Assembly (NCBI GenBank): GCA_900766195.1 | Contig: CAAFUN010000003.1 | Location: 137,239-201,238 of the forward strand | Direction: 5' to 3' | DNA: 64,000 nt | Source: an uncultured Bacteroides sp. | Lineage (GTDB): Bacteria; Bacteroidota; Bacteroidia; Bacteroidales; Bacteroidaceae | In this document: positions 35,659-44,859 of the stretch, piece by piece | How the letters are laid out: each line of letters begins with the position of its first letter | How positions within the stretch are numbered: the first letter of the stretch is position 1 | Position numbers and translations under genes: made by a program | Notes under the pieces: generated by a model | What the model was told of the DNA's origin: nothing | The model's database searches: none | What the model saw: only the letters and a program-made list of their open reading frames with translations

Positions 35659-36045
35659 TTATCCCTCAATTTTTCTTTTCATTTTTCTATACTCACCGGG
35701 AGTTTCACCAACAAACTTTTTAAAGAATTTGGAAAAGTTAGATGGATCATAAGTAAGTATTTTTGCAATCTCCGATATGGACTTATCCGTCTCAGAAAGC
35801 ATTCTTTTGGCCTCATCAAGAATTCTGAGATCGTAATAATAACAAGGATGATTCCCGGTTTCCTTTTGTACGGTATCAGTTAAATGTTTGTGAGATATAC
35901 ATAACGCATTAGCTATTTGATTAATTTCCATAAAATCACTTACATTTCCCGAGACAACATCAGTAATATGCTTATTGAGAAACTGAAAATAGTTTTCAGT
36001 AATCTCCTTACTCCTTTTTAATATATCTTGTTCCGCTTTACTCAT
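35659..36045 (-). CDS. Small stand-alone AraC-family DNA-binding protein
   Basis: A 128-residue protein consisting almost only of an AraC-type double helix-turn-helix: INQIANALCISHKHLTDTVQ is the first and ISEIAKILTYDPSNFSKFFKKFVGETPGEYR the second. There is no N-terminal ligand domain, but residues 1-30 could form a helix. It lies upstream of the SDR gene on the same strand and may regulate it. The short form may respond to a partner protein or be constitutive. Confidence 0.88.
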   Translation of the reverse strand: MSKAEQDILKRSKEITENYFQFLNKHITDVVSGNVSDFMEINQIANALCISHKHLTDTVQKETGNHPCYYYDLRILDEAKRMLSETDKSISEIAKILTYDPSNFSKFFKKFVGETPGEYRKMKRKIEG

Positions 36046-36500
36046 CTTTCTAATTATATTATTTAAGTTGCCCTCTAACGAGAAACATCACGCTTTACTT
36101 TTAATGCCACACCATACATCTTCCATTGTTCAGCATACCTATTAATTACCCGCTTCTCCAATTTTCTTGCATGTATTCCGTATTGTATCAGCGTAATTAA
36201 TTGCTTTACAACAAAGTGTAAAGATACAAGTAATTATTTAGCGTACATGAAAAAATACAGAAAATGAGATAAATAGTAATTTATGTTTAGTACTGCAAGT
36301 TAATGATGTAAATCGTTTACGCCAAATATGGTGCAACTTCTTATCACTCTGCATTTCTGAAAAGGAAGTGTTCTTCTTTCCACTTCTTGATTGGCAGAAA
36401 ATACAGATCGCTATTTTAAACTTTTTATAGAGTAATTGTACTAGCATAAACAAATATTTGTTTACTTTGTACTTATCATATACATATAACATCCCTTATT
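36046..36500 (+). promoter_or_regulatory. 455-bp divergent gap with possible rnr promoter
   Basis: TTACTTTG at 36462-36469 differs at one base from the -7 consensus and lies 31 bp before the RNase R start; it follows the 10-bp palindrome CAAATATTTG. No gene is supported here; an 84-codon minus-strand frame has no recognisable domain. Confidence 0.35.
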
Positions 36501-38648
36501 ATGGCAAAGAAAAAAGAAAAGAAAGCAGGCAAACGAATGAATAAAAGAGAGTTGAGCACAGCTATTCTGGATTTCTTTCATTCCAATCCTGGGAAAATTC
36601 TTTCCCTAAAATATATCTTCGAACAATTACGGCTGTCCACCCATCCGCTTAAAATGCTTTGCAAAGAGATTCTGGCAGAGCTTATCATGGATGATTATGT
36701 GACAGAAGCTGAGAAAGGGCAATACAAGCTGAATGACCACGGAGTGGAAATGACAGGTATCTTCCAACGAAAAAGTAACGGGAAAAATTCGCTTATCCCC
36801 GACGGTGGGGGCGAACCGATCTTTATTGCCGAACGGAATTCGGCTCACGCCATGAATAATGATAAGGTACGCATCGCTTTCTTTGCCAAACGCCGTGGGC
36901 GTGAAGCCGAAGGAGAAGTGGTAGAGATCTTGGAACGCGCCAATGACACCTTTGTAGGCACACTCGAAGTATCCAACTCATACGCTTTTCTGGTAACGGA
37001 AAACCGCACATTAGCCAATGACATATTCATCCCCAAAGATAAACTAAAAGGTGGAAAGACGGGCGACAAGGCTATTGTAAAAGTAACCGAATGGCCCGAC
37101 AAGGCAAAAAATCCTATTGGTCAGGTAATAGACATTCTGGGAAAAGCAGGAGAAAACAATACCGAAATGCATGCCATTCTGGCGGAATTCGGGCTACCTT
37201 ATGTCTACCCGGAAGCTGTGGAAAAAGCAGCCGACCGGATACCGGAACTGATATCCGAGGAAGAGATTGCCCGCCGGGAAGATTTCCGTAAGGTGACCAC
37301 CTTCACCATCGACCCCCGGGATGCTAAGGACTTTGACGATGCACTCTCTATACGCCAGCTGAAGGAGGGACTTTGGGAGGTGGGTGTACACATTGCAGAT
37401 GTCTCGCACTACGTCACCGAAGACAGTATCATTGACAAGGAAGCAGAGAAGCGTGCCACATCCGTCTACTTGGTAGATCGCACCATACCTATGCTACCGG
37501 AGCGGCTCTGTAATTTCATCTGCTCTCTGCGTCCCGACGAAGAGAAGCTGGCTTATTCCGTCATCTTCGACATCAACGAAAAAGGAGACGTCAAGAATTC
37601 ACGTATCGTGCACACGGTGATTAAGTCAGACCGCCGCTTCGCTTACGAAGAAGCTCAACAAATCATAGAGACCGGAAAAGGAGATTTTCGCGATGAAGTA
37701 CTGATGCTGGATACTATTGCCAAAGCACTTCGGCAAAAACGCTTTGCAGCGGGAGCCATCAACTTCGACCGCTATGAGGTGAAGTTTGAGATTGATGAGA
37801 AAGGCAAGCCCATCAGCGTGTACTTCAAGGTATCCAAGGATGCCAACAAACTGGTGGAAGAATTCATGCTGCTGGCCAACCGCACGGTGGCGGAACGCAT
37901 CGGACGAGTGCCTAAGGGCAAGAAGGCAAAAGTATTTCCTTACCGTATCCATGACCTTCCCGATCCCGAAAAACTAGATAATCTTTCGCAGTTCATCGCC
38001 CGCTTCGGCTACAAGTTACGCACCAGCGGCAGCAAGACGGAGGTTTCGAAATCCATCAACCATCTTCTGGATGACATCCAAGGCAAGAAAGAAGAGAACC
38101 TTATTGAAACGGTATCCATACGCGCCATGCAAAAGGCTCGCTATTCTACGCATAACATCGGGCACTACGGACTGGCGTTTGATTTCTATACGCATTTCAC
38201 TTCACCCATCCGCCGTTTTCCGGACATGATGGTGCACCGACTGCTCACCAAATATCTGGATGAGAACGGACGCAGTGTTTCGGAGAAGAAATACGAGGCG
38301 CTGTGTGATCATTCCAGCGCTATGGAACAACTTGCGGCAAGTGCCGAACGAGCTTCCATCAAATACAAGCAAGTGGAGTTCATGAGCGAACACTTGGGGC
38401 AAACTTACGACGGAGTTATTTCCGGAGTAACCGAATGGGGCTTGTATGTGGAATTGAATGAGAATAAATGCGAAGGTATGATTCCTATGCGCGATCTTGG
38501 AGATGACTACTACGAGTTTGATGAGAAGAACTACTGTCTGCGAGGAAGGCGAAAAAAGAGAGTTTACAGTCTGGGTGATACCATTACAGTAAAAGTGGCC
38601 CGTGCAAACTTAGAAAAGAAACAATTGGATTTCACCCTGGTAGAATAG
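36501..38648 (+). CDS. rnr: Ribonuclease R
   Basis: A 715-residue processive 3'-5' exoribonuclease. A basic N terminus (KKKEKKAGKRMNKR) leads to a winged-helix domain, two cold-shock domains (about residues 75-225), the RNB catalytic domain with TIDPRDAKDFDDALS near residue 268 holding the magnesium-binding aspartates, and a C-terminal S1 domain (TYDGVISGVTEWGLYVEL). It degrades structured RNA in mRNA and rRNA quality control. It lacks the long basic C-terminal tail of the E. coli enzyme. The next gene begins eight bases later. Confidence 0.96.
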   Translation: MAKKKEKKAGKRMNKRELSTAILDFFHSNPGKILSLKYIFEQLRLSTHPLKMLCKEILAELIMDDYVTEAEKGQYKLNDHGVEMTGIFQRKSNGKNSLIPDGGGEPIFIAERNSAHAMNNDKVRIAFFAKRRGREAEGEVVEILERANDTFVGTLEVSNSYAFLVTENRTLANDIFIPKDKLKGGKTGDKAIVKVTEWPDKAKNPIGQVIDILGKAGENNTEMHAILAEFGLPYVYPEAVEKAADRIPELISEEEIARREDFRKVTTFTIDPRDAKDFDDALSIRQLKEGLWEVGVHIADVSHYVTEDSIIDKEAEKRATSVYLVDRTIPMLPERLCNFICSLRPDEEKLAYSVIFDINEKGDVKNSRIVHTVIKSDRRFAYEEAQQIIETGKGDFRDEVLMLDTIAKALRQKRFAAGAINFDRYEVKFEIDEKGKPISVYFKVSKDANKLVEEFMLLANRTVAERIGRVPKGKKAKVFPYRIHDLPDPEKLDNLSQFIARFGYKLRTSGSKTEVSKSINHLLDDIQGKKEENLIETVSIRAMQKARYSTHNIGHYGLAFDFYTHFTSPIRRFPDMMVHRLLTKYLDENGRSVSEKKYEALCDHSSAMEQLAASAERASIKYKQVEFMSEHLGQTYDGVISGVTEWGLYVELNENKCEGMIPMRDLGDDYYEFDEKNYCLRGRRKKRVYSLGDTITVKVARANLEKKQLDFTLVE

Positions 38649-38656
38649 GCTGAATT

Positions 38657-39133
38657 ATGAAGAAACTAACGATAACAGATCCCGTACAAATAGAAGAAAT
38701 TATTCGCAAATGCACTCACTGCTCCGTGGGAATGATTGATCTGCAAGGCAATCCTTATGTCATTCCCATGAACTTTGCCTATCACGAAGGTGCCGTTTAT
38801 CTCCATTCCGGTCCTGAAGGTGGCAAAATGCTTATGATAGAAAAGAATCCCAACGTGTGCATCACCTTCTGCGAAGGGCACGAGTTGGTGTATCAAAGCA
38901 AACAGATAGCATGTAGCTACAGCATGAAGGCACGCAGCGTGATGTGCCGCGGAAAAGTGCGCTTCATCGAAGATATGGACGAGAAACGACGACTGCTGGA
39001 CATCTTTATGCGGCAGTACACCGATAATGAGTGCGGCTATGCCGAAGCCTCCGTGCGCAACGTAAAGTTGTGGGAAGTGAAAGCGGAAAAACTGAGTTGC
39101 ATTTCCTTCGGTTTGCGCGCCAGCGAAGTCTGA
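38657..39133 (+). CDS. NimA-like pyridoxamine 5'-phosphate oxidase-fold flavoprotein
   Basis: A 158-residue split-barrel protein. HCSVGMIDLQGNPYVIPMNFAYHEGAVYLHS near residue 20 is the flavin-binding start of the NimA-like group (Pyridox_ox_2), and VMCRGKVRFIEDMDEKRRLLDIFMRQY follows. Related nim genes reduce nitroimidazoles, but most chromosomal homologues have no shown link to resistance, so no resistance claim is made. It lies eight bases after rnr and is probably cotranscribed. Confidence 0.85.
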   Translation: MKKLTITDPVQIEEIIRKCTHCSVGMIDLQGNPYVIPMNFAYHEGAVYLHSGPEGGKMLMIEKNPNVCITFCEGHELVYQSKQIACSYSMKARSVMCRGKVRFIEDMDEKRRLLDIFMRQYTDNECGYAEASVRNVKLWEVKAEKLSCISFGLRASEV

Positions 39134-39265
39134 ACAATATCCGGCATGCTACACCGGAGGCCCTTATGCCGATCTTCCTATATGGTACGGAGACCGTAAA
39201 GGCATAACGAACTGATTCAACATGAGCGCGTTATCTTTCCGACTAATTTCTTATATATATGTATT

Positions 39266-40837
39266 ATGAAAAATTGGATCATACCTATCGGGTTAGCCGG
39301 ATGCCTGCCCCTTTCAGCCAGCTGTAAATCCGGGCAACCGGCACAGCAGAAGGAGCGCCCTAACATCCTATTCATCATGTCGGACGACCATACGTCACAG
39401 GCATGGGGTATCTACGGTGGCGTACTGAGCAAATACGTCAAGAACGAGAATATCCGCCGCCTCGCTGCCGAAGGATGCGTGCTAAACGATGCTTTCTGTA
39501 CCAACTCTATTTCTGTTCCGAGCAGGGCATCCATCCTCACGGGAGCATACAGCCACAAAAACGGAGTATATACCCTTGAAGATGCACTTTATCCCGAAGC
39601 GGACAATATCGCCAAACAGATGCAGGTAGGCGGCTATCAAACCGCATTGTTTGGCAAGTGGCACTTAAAGAAAGAGCCATCGGGGTTCGACTGGTTCCAA
39701 GTATTTCACGATCAGGGCGAGTATCATGACCCCATTATGAAGACGGCCGCCAACTGGCAGGACGACGATAAAGGACGTGCCGGCGACACAATCAAAGGAT
39801 TCTCTACCGACATTGTAACCGACCTGACCATCGACTGGATACGCCACCGCGACAAGAAGAAACCTTTCATGACGCTCTGTCATTTCAAAGCAACGCATGA
39901 GCCCTGGGACTTTCCCGAAAGGCTGAGGCATATTTACGATGGCGTGGTCTTTCCCGAACCGCACAACATGATGGAGTTTGATACTACTAAATCGGGACGC
40001 ACTTTTAGAGGGCAGTTGCTTGAAGACATGGCTTGGCGCTGGGAAAATGCAACGAAAAATCCCGGTCAGTGGTGGTGCGTCTATCCGGAGTTGCCATTCT
40101 CCACGCAAGGATTGGATAAGGAGGCCGCCCGCCGGAAGACCTATCAGAAGCTCATCCGCGACTATTTACGTTGCGGAGCGGTCATCGACGAGAATATAGG
40201 CAGACTCTTACAAATGCTCAAAGAGGAGGGACTGGATAAAAACACTATTGTGATTTATGTATCGGACCAAGGGTATTTCCTTGGCGAGCATGGATTCTTC
40301 GATAAGCGGATGATGTACGAAGAATCACTGCGTATGCCTTTCGTTATTCGCTATCCGAAAGAGATTCCCGCCGGGACAAGGAACAATGACATTATCCTCA
40401 ACACGGATTTTGCCGCATTGCTTGCCGACTATGCCGGCGTAAAGACTCCAAGCCGGTCGCAAGGACGAAGTTTCCGCGAGAACTTGAAAGGCAATACACC
40501 ACCCAATTGGCGAAATGCCATGTATTATCGCTATTGGACGCACCACGAGATACGTCCGGCACACTTCGGCATACGGGACAAGCAATACAAGCTGATATTT
40601 CTATACGGTGATAGACTGGAGACCAAAGGGTCGGACAATGTATCCACCACACCATCCTGGGAGTTTTATGACCTGAGCGCCGACCCGTACGAAGATAAGA
40701 ACCAGTACAATAATCCGGCGTATGCAGAGATTATCGTAAAGATGAAAAAAAATTTACTCAAGCTGCGCGAAGAAACGGAAGATACTGATAGTGGCTCGGC
40801 TCGCATGCAGGAAATTATGGAAAAGTATTATTGGTAA
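39266..40837 (+). CDS. Type I (S1) serine-type sulfatase, GlcNAc-6-sulfatase-like
   Basis: A 523-residue sulfatase. The N-terminal signal ends in LSASC, so Cys20 may be lipidated. Metal ligands are in FIMSDDHTSQAWG; the maturation motif is SVPSRASILTG, with Ser83 the expected formylglycine precursor; GKWHLK, YVSDQGYFLGEHGFFDKRMMYEE and the closing YDLSADPYEDKNQ complete the fold. The TSQAWGIYGG and GEHGFFDKR blocks resemble N-acetylglucosamine-6-sulfatases (S1_11) active on mucin or heparan fragments. It is away from the glycan locus and is monocistronic. Maturation needs an anSME encoded elsewhere. Confidence 0.92.
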   Translation: MKNWIIPIGLAGCLPLSASCKSGQPAQQKERPNILFIMSDDHTSQAWGIYGGVLSKYVKNENIRRLAAEGCVLNDAFCTNSISVPSRASILTGAYSHKNGVYTLEDALYPEADNIAKQMQVGGYQTALFGKWHLKKEPSGFDWFQVFHDQGEYHDPIMKTAANWQDDDKGRAGDTIKGFSTDIVTDLTIDWIRHRDKKKPFMTLCHFKATHEPWDFPERLRHIYDGVVFPEPHNMMEFDTTKSGRTFRGQLLEDMAWRWENATKNPGQWWCVYPELPFSTQGLDKEAARRKTYQKLIRDYLRCGAVIDENIGRLLQMLKEEGLDKNTIVIYVSDQGYFLGEHGFFDKRMMYEESLRMPFVIRYPKEIPAGTRNNDIILNTDFAALLADYAGVKTPSRSQGRSFRENLKGNTPPNWRNAMYYRYWTHHEIRPAHFGIRDKQYKLIFLYGDRLETKGSDNVSTTPSWEFYDLSADPYEDKNQYNNPAYAEIIVKMKKNLLKLREETEDTDSGSARMQEIMEKYYW

Positions 40838-40858
40838 ACCGGCTGATCAACATAACAG

Positions 40859-40907
40859 AACAGGGGGATACCCACTTTGCTATTGCATCGCTTGGCATCC
40901 CCCTGTT
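40859..40907 (+). terminator. Hairpin after the second sulfatase gene
   Basis: AACAGGGGGAT pairs exactly with ATCCCCCTGTT across a 27-nt loop, 21 bp past the stop. It lacks a strong T-run (ATCTTAATT), so termination may be weak; it lies between convergent genes and could serve either strand. Confidence 0.6.
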
Positions 40908-41073
40908 ATCTTAATTGCCTTGCCATCCTTTTTTCATTCAGAAGATGACGTAGCGAAAGGTTCTTTTCTATTTATTTTCAGAAAGAGGAGATTCTTCACT
41001 CCGCTTCCTAAAACGAAATGAACATCCCGAATCAGGAAAGCTATAGCACATTAATATTATGCACTTTATCGTC

Positions 41074-42021
41074 TTACAGCGGATATTCCTCAAAAGCATA
41101 CAACAATGTAGAGAGATAGCGTTCACCGGTATCAGGCAATAATGCCACAATAGTCTTGCCTGCATTTTCGGGCAATTTAGCCAACTGCGTAGCCGCACTT
41201 ACTGCTGCTCCTGATGAGATACCTACTAATAGACCTTCCAAATGAGACAGTTCACGACTGGTACGAATGGCATCGTCATTGGTCACCCGCAAAATCTTAT
41301 CCACCACCCCAGGATTGAAGTTTTTGGGAACAAAGCCGGCACCAATGCCCTGTATCTTATGCGGCCCGGGAGCTCCACCTGAAAGTACGGGAGAATCAGA
41401 AGGTTCAACTGCTACAATTTCTACAGAAGGATTATGCTTCTTCAGAGCAGCACCTACTCCACTGACAGTACCTCCTGTACCTACACCGGCAACGAAGATA
41501 TCGACTTTACCATCAGTATCTCTCCAAATCTCTTCTCCTGTGGTACGTTCGTGAACGGCTGGATTGGAAGGATTATCAAACTGCTGCAATATGACAGAAC
41601 CCGGTGTGGATGCTTTCAACTCTTCCGCCTGCGCAATGGCACCTTTCATGCCCGCAGCACCCGGAGTGAGTACCAACTCTGCGCCAAGAGCTTTAAGCAA
41701 GTTGCGACGTTCCACACTCATGGTGTCGGGCATGGTAAGAATCAGCTTATAGCCTTTGGCAGCAGCAACAAAAGCCAGACCTACTCCGGTATTTCCACTA
41801 GTGGGTTCAATAATGGTAGCACCCGGCTTTAGACGACCAGCAGCCTCAGCATCTTCAATCATGGATAGAGCAATCCTATCCTTTACACTTCCGGCAGGAT
41901 TAAAAGACTCCACCTTTACAATTATATTCGCTTTCAGTTCTTTGCTTGCATTATAATTACCAATCTCCAATAAAGGAGTGTTTCCTACCAGTTCGGTAAG
42001 ACGTTTTGCAATTTTCGTCAT
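41074..42021 (-). CDS. cysK: Cysteine synthase A (O-acetylserine sulfhydrylase)
   Basis: A 315-residue PLP enzyme. Lys47 in [11 protein letters not shown] is the PLP lysine, [12 protein letters not shown] the substrate loop, and [10 protein letters not shown] the phosphate loop. Typical CysK length and end. It makes cysteine from O-acetylserine and sulfide. The gene is divergent from the serine acetyltransferase gene, which supplies its substrate, so the pair forms a cysteine synthesis locus. Confidence 0.96.
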   Translation of the reverse strand: MTKIAKRLTELVGNTPLLEIGNYNASKELKANIIVKVESFNPAGSVKDRIALSMIEDAEAAGRLKPGATIIEPTSGNTGVGLAFVAAAKGYKLILTMPDTMSVERRNLLKALGAELVLTPGAAGMKGAIAQAEELKASTPGSVILQQFDNPSNPAVHERTTGEEIWRDTDGKVDIFVAGVGTGGTVSGVGAALKKHNPSVEIVAVEPSDSPVLSGGAPGPHKIQGIGAGFVPKNFNPGVVDKILRVTNDDAIRTSRELSHLEGLLVGISSGAAVSAATQLAKLPENAGKTIVALLPDTGERYLSTLLYAFEEYPL

Positions 42022-42061
42022 AACATATTGAGTTTTAATTTAAATTCTTTTTTCGATAGGG

Positions 42062-42069
42062 CAAAGATA
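42062..42069 (-). promoter_or_regulatory. Candidate -7 box (TATCTTTG) for cysK
   Basis: Exact minus-strand TAnnTTTG match about 40 bp before the cysK start. No clear -33 element. Confidence 0.5.
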
Positions 42070-42212
42070 GATATTCCGTTTGTAGAAAAAAATACCACAC
42101 TTATGGGATTTTTATACTACGAATAAGTGATTTTTCGGAAGATTATTCATCATTATTGAGCGTGCAACACATATAAATGAACTTGCAGCTCAAAAATTTG
42201 CTTAATAATAAT

Positions 42213-42220
42213 TACCTTTG
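42213..42220 (+). promoter_or_regulatory. Candidate -7 box (TACCTTTG) for cysE
   Basis: Exact TAnnTTTG match. It overlaps an upstream in-frame ATG, so transcription would begin after that codon; this supports the downstream start used for cysE. Confidence 0.6.
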
Positions 42221-42253
42221 CAGCCACCTTCATATAACAACAAGGTATCACTA

Positions 42254-43153
42254 ATGAGTCCATTGAATTTTACTCACATCCTGACCAAAGCCATTGAGGA
42301 GCTATCTGAAAGCGAATCATACAAGGGACTGTTTCATCAAAATACAGACGGGAATCCTTTACCCTCAGCCAAAGTATTGCAAGATAGCGTTGAATTGTTG
42401 CGGGCAATTCTCTTTCCCGGTTACTATGGAAACTCTTCAGTTAACAGCCGGACAATGACCTATCATATAGGTGTAAACGTTGAGCATTTATTTGATTTGC
42501 TATCTGAGCAAATCCTTGCCGGACTTTGCTTCGGAAATGACGATGAGTGTAGCTGTTGTACCGAGGGACAACGCAAAGAGGCTGCTTCACTGGCTGCCGA
42601 ATTCATCAGTCGCCTACCACACATGAGACGTATACTTGCTACGGACGTTGAAGCTGCTTACAATGGTGACCCCGCTGCCAAAAGCTTCGGTGAGGTTATC
42701 TCTTGCTACCCGGCTATCCGTGCCATTAGTAACTACCGCATTGCACACGAACTGATGGAACTCGGTGTTCCGCTCATTCCGCGCATTATCACCGAAATGG
42801 CTCATAGTGAAACAGGTATTGACATCCATCCGGGAGCAGTTATCGGAAGTTATTTCACGATCGACCACGGCACGGGAGTGGTGATAGGAGAAACCTGTAT
42901 TATTGGCAATCATGTAAAACTATATCAAGGAGTGACATTGGGAGCAAAGAGCTTTCCGCTGGATGAAAACGGTAGGCCGATAAAGGGCATTCCTCGCCAT
43001 CCCATACTGGAAGACAACGTCATCGTTTACTCCAATGCAACGATACTGGGACGCATCACCATAGGGCACGAAGCTACCGTAGGCGGAAATATATGGATAA
43101 CGGAAGACGTACCGGCAAGAACAAGGATTGTACAAACCAAAGCAAAAAAATAA
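42254..43153 (+). CDS. cysE: Serine O-acetyltransferase
   Basis: A 299-residue acetyltransferase of the long EpsC-like form. The N-terminal ~180 residues are helical and contain CSCCTEGQ, a cysteine cluster at about residue 98 often seen in the Bacteroidetes version. The left-handed beta helix starts at ETGIDIHPGAVIGSYFTIDHGTGVVIGE with catalytic His and Asp, and continues through TLGAKSF and ATILGRITIGHEATVGGN. It makes O-acetylserine for the divergent CysK. The reading frame is open upstream, but the promoter position favours this start. Confidence 0.93.
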   Translation: MSPLNFTHILTKAIEELSESESYKGLFHQNTDGNPLPSAKVLQDSVELLRAILFPGYYGNSSVNSRTMTYHIGVNVEHLFDLLSEQILAGLCFGNDDECSCCTEGQRKEAASLAAEFISRLPHMRRILATDVEAAYNGDPAAKSFGEVISCYPAIRAISNYRIAHELMELGVPLIPRIITEMAHSETGIDIHPGAVIGSYFTIDHGTGVVIGETCIIGNHVKLYQGVTLGAKSFPLDENGRPIKGIPRHPILEDNVIVYSNATILGRITIGHEATVGGNIWITEDVPARTRIVQTKAKK

Positions 43154-43170
43154 AAGAATATAAAGAACGC

Positions 43171-44550
43171 ATGGAATCTTTTGAATTGATAGCAAAGACT
43201 TTTCAGGGTCTTGAAGAAGTATTGGCGCAGGAGTTGACTACTTTAGGAGCAGACAACATTCAGATAGGACGGCGAATGGTTTCATTCACCGGTGATAAAG
43301 CAATGATGTATAAGGCAAACTTTAACCTACGCACGGCCATACGCATATTGAAACCCATCAAGCATTTTGCAGCGAAAGATGCTGAAGAAGTGTATGAACA
43401 GATTAAATCTATTCACTGGGAAGACTACTTGGAACTGGGGCAGACCTTTGCTGTTGATGCCGTGGTGTTCAGTGAGGAATTTAGACATTCTAAGTTTGTA
43501 TCCTACAAAGTGAAAGATGCCATCGTTGACTACTTCCGTGAAAAGACAGGGAAACGCCCTTCTGTGCGTATCAACAACCCTGATCTTTCATTGAACATTC
43601 ATATTGCCCAAACCACCTGCACGCTATCACTCGACTCTTCGGGAGAATCACTGCACCGCCGTGGTTATCGTCAGGAAGCCATAGAGGCACCATTAAACGA
43701 GGTTCTTGCGGCAGGTATGATTTTGATGACGGGATGGAATGGAGAATCTGATCTTATTGATCCGATGTGTGGTTCGGGTACAATCCCCATCGAAGCAGCA
43801 CTCATTGCCCGCAACATTGCCCCTGGTGTTTTCCGTAAGGAATTTGCATTTGAGAAGTGGAGTGACTTCGACTCCGAACTTTTCGACGCAATTTACAATG
43901 ACGACAGCCGGGAACGTGAATTCAGCCACCACATCTATGGCTATGACAACAGTCCCAAAGCATTTGAAATTGCCACTCACAACGTAAAGGCAGCCGGTGT
44001 ATCCAAAGACGTCACTTTGAAGGTACAACCCTTTCAGGCTTTTGAACAACCGCAGGAAAAATCCATCATTATAACCAACCCTCCTTACGGCGAGCGTATC
44101 TCTACAAACGATTTGCTGGGCTTGTACCAGATGATCGGGGAACGTCTAAAACACGCTTTTACCGGCAACACAGCATGGATACTTTCTTATCGTGAGGAAT
44201 GTTTTGATCAGATAGGGCTTAAACCCACCACGAAAATACCATTGTTCAACGGAGCGCTGGAATGCGAATTCCGTCAGTATGACATCTTCGACGGCAAGTA
44301 CAAGGATTTTAAAAAGGAAGAAGGAACTACTCCCGGCTATGAAAGAAGAAGGAATGATTCTGATTACGGCAGAAGATCTCAACAGTCCGGATACAGGGAT
44401 TCTTCCAGACGGGATAGATTTTCCGGAGGGGAAAACCGACAAAGTCGTCCTCCCAGGAAAGAAGGTTTTTCTAAAGACGGGGAGTATGATAGAAACCGGG
44501 ACAGAAGGAGAACGTCTCCGTTTGACAAGCGAGACGACTCTCGCGAATAA
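43171..44550 (+). CDS. THUMP-domain rRNA guanine-N2 methyltransferase (RlmL N-terminal type)
   Basis: A 459-residue protein; a 78-bp in-frame extension overlaps cysE and lacks family sequence, so the inner ATG is used. THUMP domain in residues 1-160 (FQGLEEVLAQEL, RTAIRILKPI), SAM domain with LIDPMCGSGTIPIEAAL near 195, and catalytic NPPYGERIS near 310. This matches the N-terminal half of RlmL, which makes m2G2445 in 23S rRNA; the RlmK half is absent. The last ~80 residues are an Arg/Ser/Asp/Gly-rich disordered tail, probably for RNA binding. It starts 17 bp after cysE. Confidence 0.9.
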   Translation: MESFELIAKTFQGLEEVLAQELTTLGADNIQIGRRMVSFTGDKAMMYKANFNLRTAIRILKPIKHFAAKDAEEVYEQIKSIHWEDYLELGQTFAVDAVVFSEEFRHSKFVSYKVKDAIVDYFREKTGKRPSVRINNPDLSLNIHIAQTTCTLSLDSSGESLHRRGYRQEAIEAPLNEVLAAGMILMTGWNGESDLIDPMCGSGTIPIEAALIARNIAPGVFRKEFAFEKWSDFDSELFDAIYNDDSREREFSHHIYGYDNSPKAFEIATHNVKAAGVSKDVTLKVQPFQAFEQPQEKSIIITNPPYGERISTNDLLGLYQMIGERLKHAFTGNTAWILSYREECFDQIGLKPTTKIPLFNGALECEFRQYDIFDGKYKDFKKEEGTTPGYERRRNDSDYGRRSQQSGYRDSSRRDRFSGGENRQSRPPRKEGFSKDGEYDRNRDRRRTSPFDKRDDSRE

Positions 44551-44562
44551 AGAATAAGAGTG

Positions 44563-44668
44563 GTTTCCTTATAGAGAAACGATCGTTTCCTATAGGAGAA
44601 ACTGCCGTTTCCATATGCGGAAACTCTCGTTCCCATAAGGGGAAACAGGCGCTCCTCTATAGGGAAAC
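44563..44668. repeat. 22-bp-period palindromic repeat array II (five units)
   Basis: Five 18-nt units at 44563, 44585, 44607, 44629 and 44651, exactly 22 bp apart: GTTTCCTTATAGAGAAAC, GTTTCCTATAGGAGAAAC, GTTTCCATATGCGGAAAC, GTTCCCATAAGGGGAAAC, GCTCCTCTATAGGGAAAC. Spacers are GATC, TGCC, TCTC and AGGC. All units deviate slightly from the perfect palindrome GTTTCCCTATAGGGAAAC. The array begins 12 bp after the rRNA methyltransferase stop. The other ~190 bases of this 309-bp gap hold nothing I recognise. Confidence 0.92.
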
Positions 44669-44859
44669 GACCGACAATCCTACTTATGGATAAAGATGCC
44701 AATAGGGCATGCGCTGCTTAATAGGGTTTACGAAGATTTATTTCACTATGTGTGCAAGTGCATGCGTATACAAAAGCCCGATAGAAAGAGGAACCGGAGC
44801 GCATGACAGTTACAGTTCAAAAACAGTTGCTGAAATACTAAAAAGAACATCTCAATAAA

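Noticed and set aside
36238..36492. 84-codon minus-strand frame upstream of rnr
   Set aside because: Low-complexity, no domain, and covers the probable rnr promoter.
38657..39133. Nitroimidazole resistance gene
   Set aside because: Only membership of the broad NimA-like fold is visible; not enough to claim resistance.
44563..44668. CRISPR array
   Set aside because: Spacers are only 4 nt, repeats are imperfect, and no cas genes are present.
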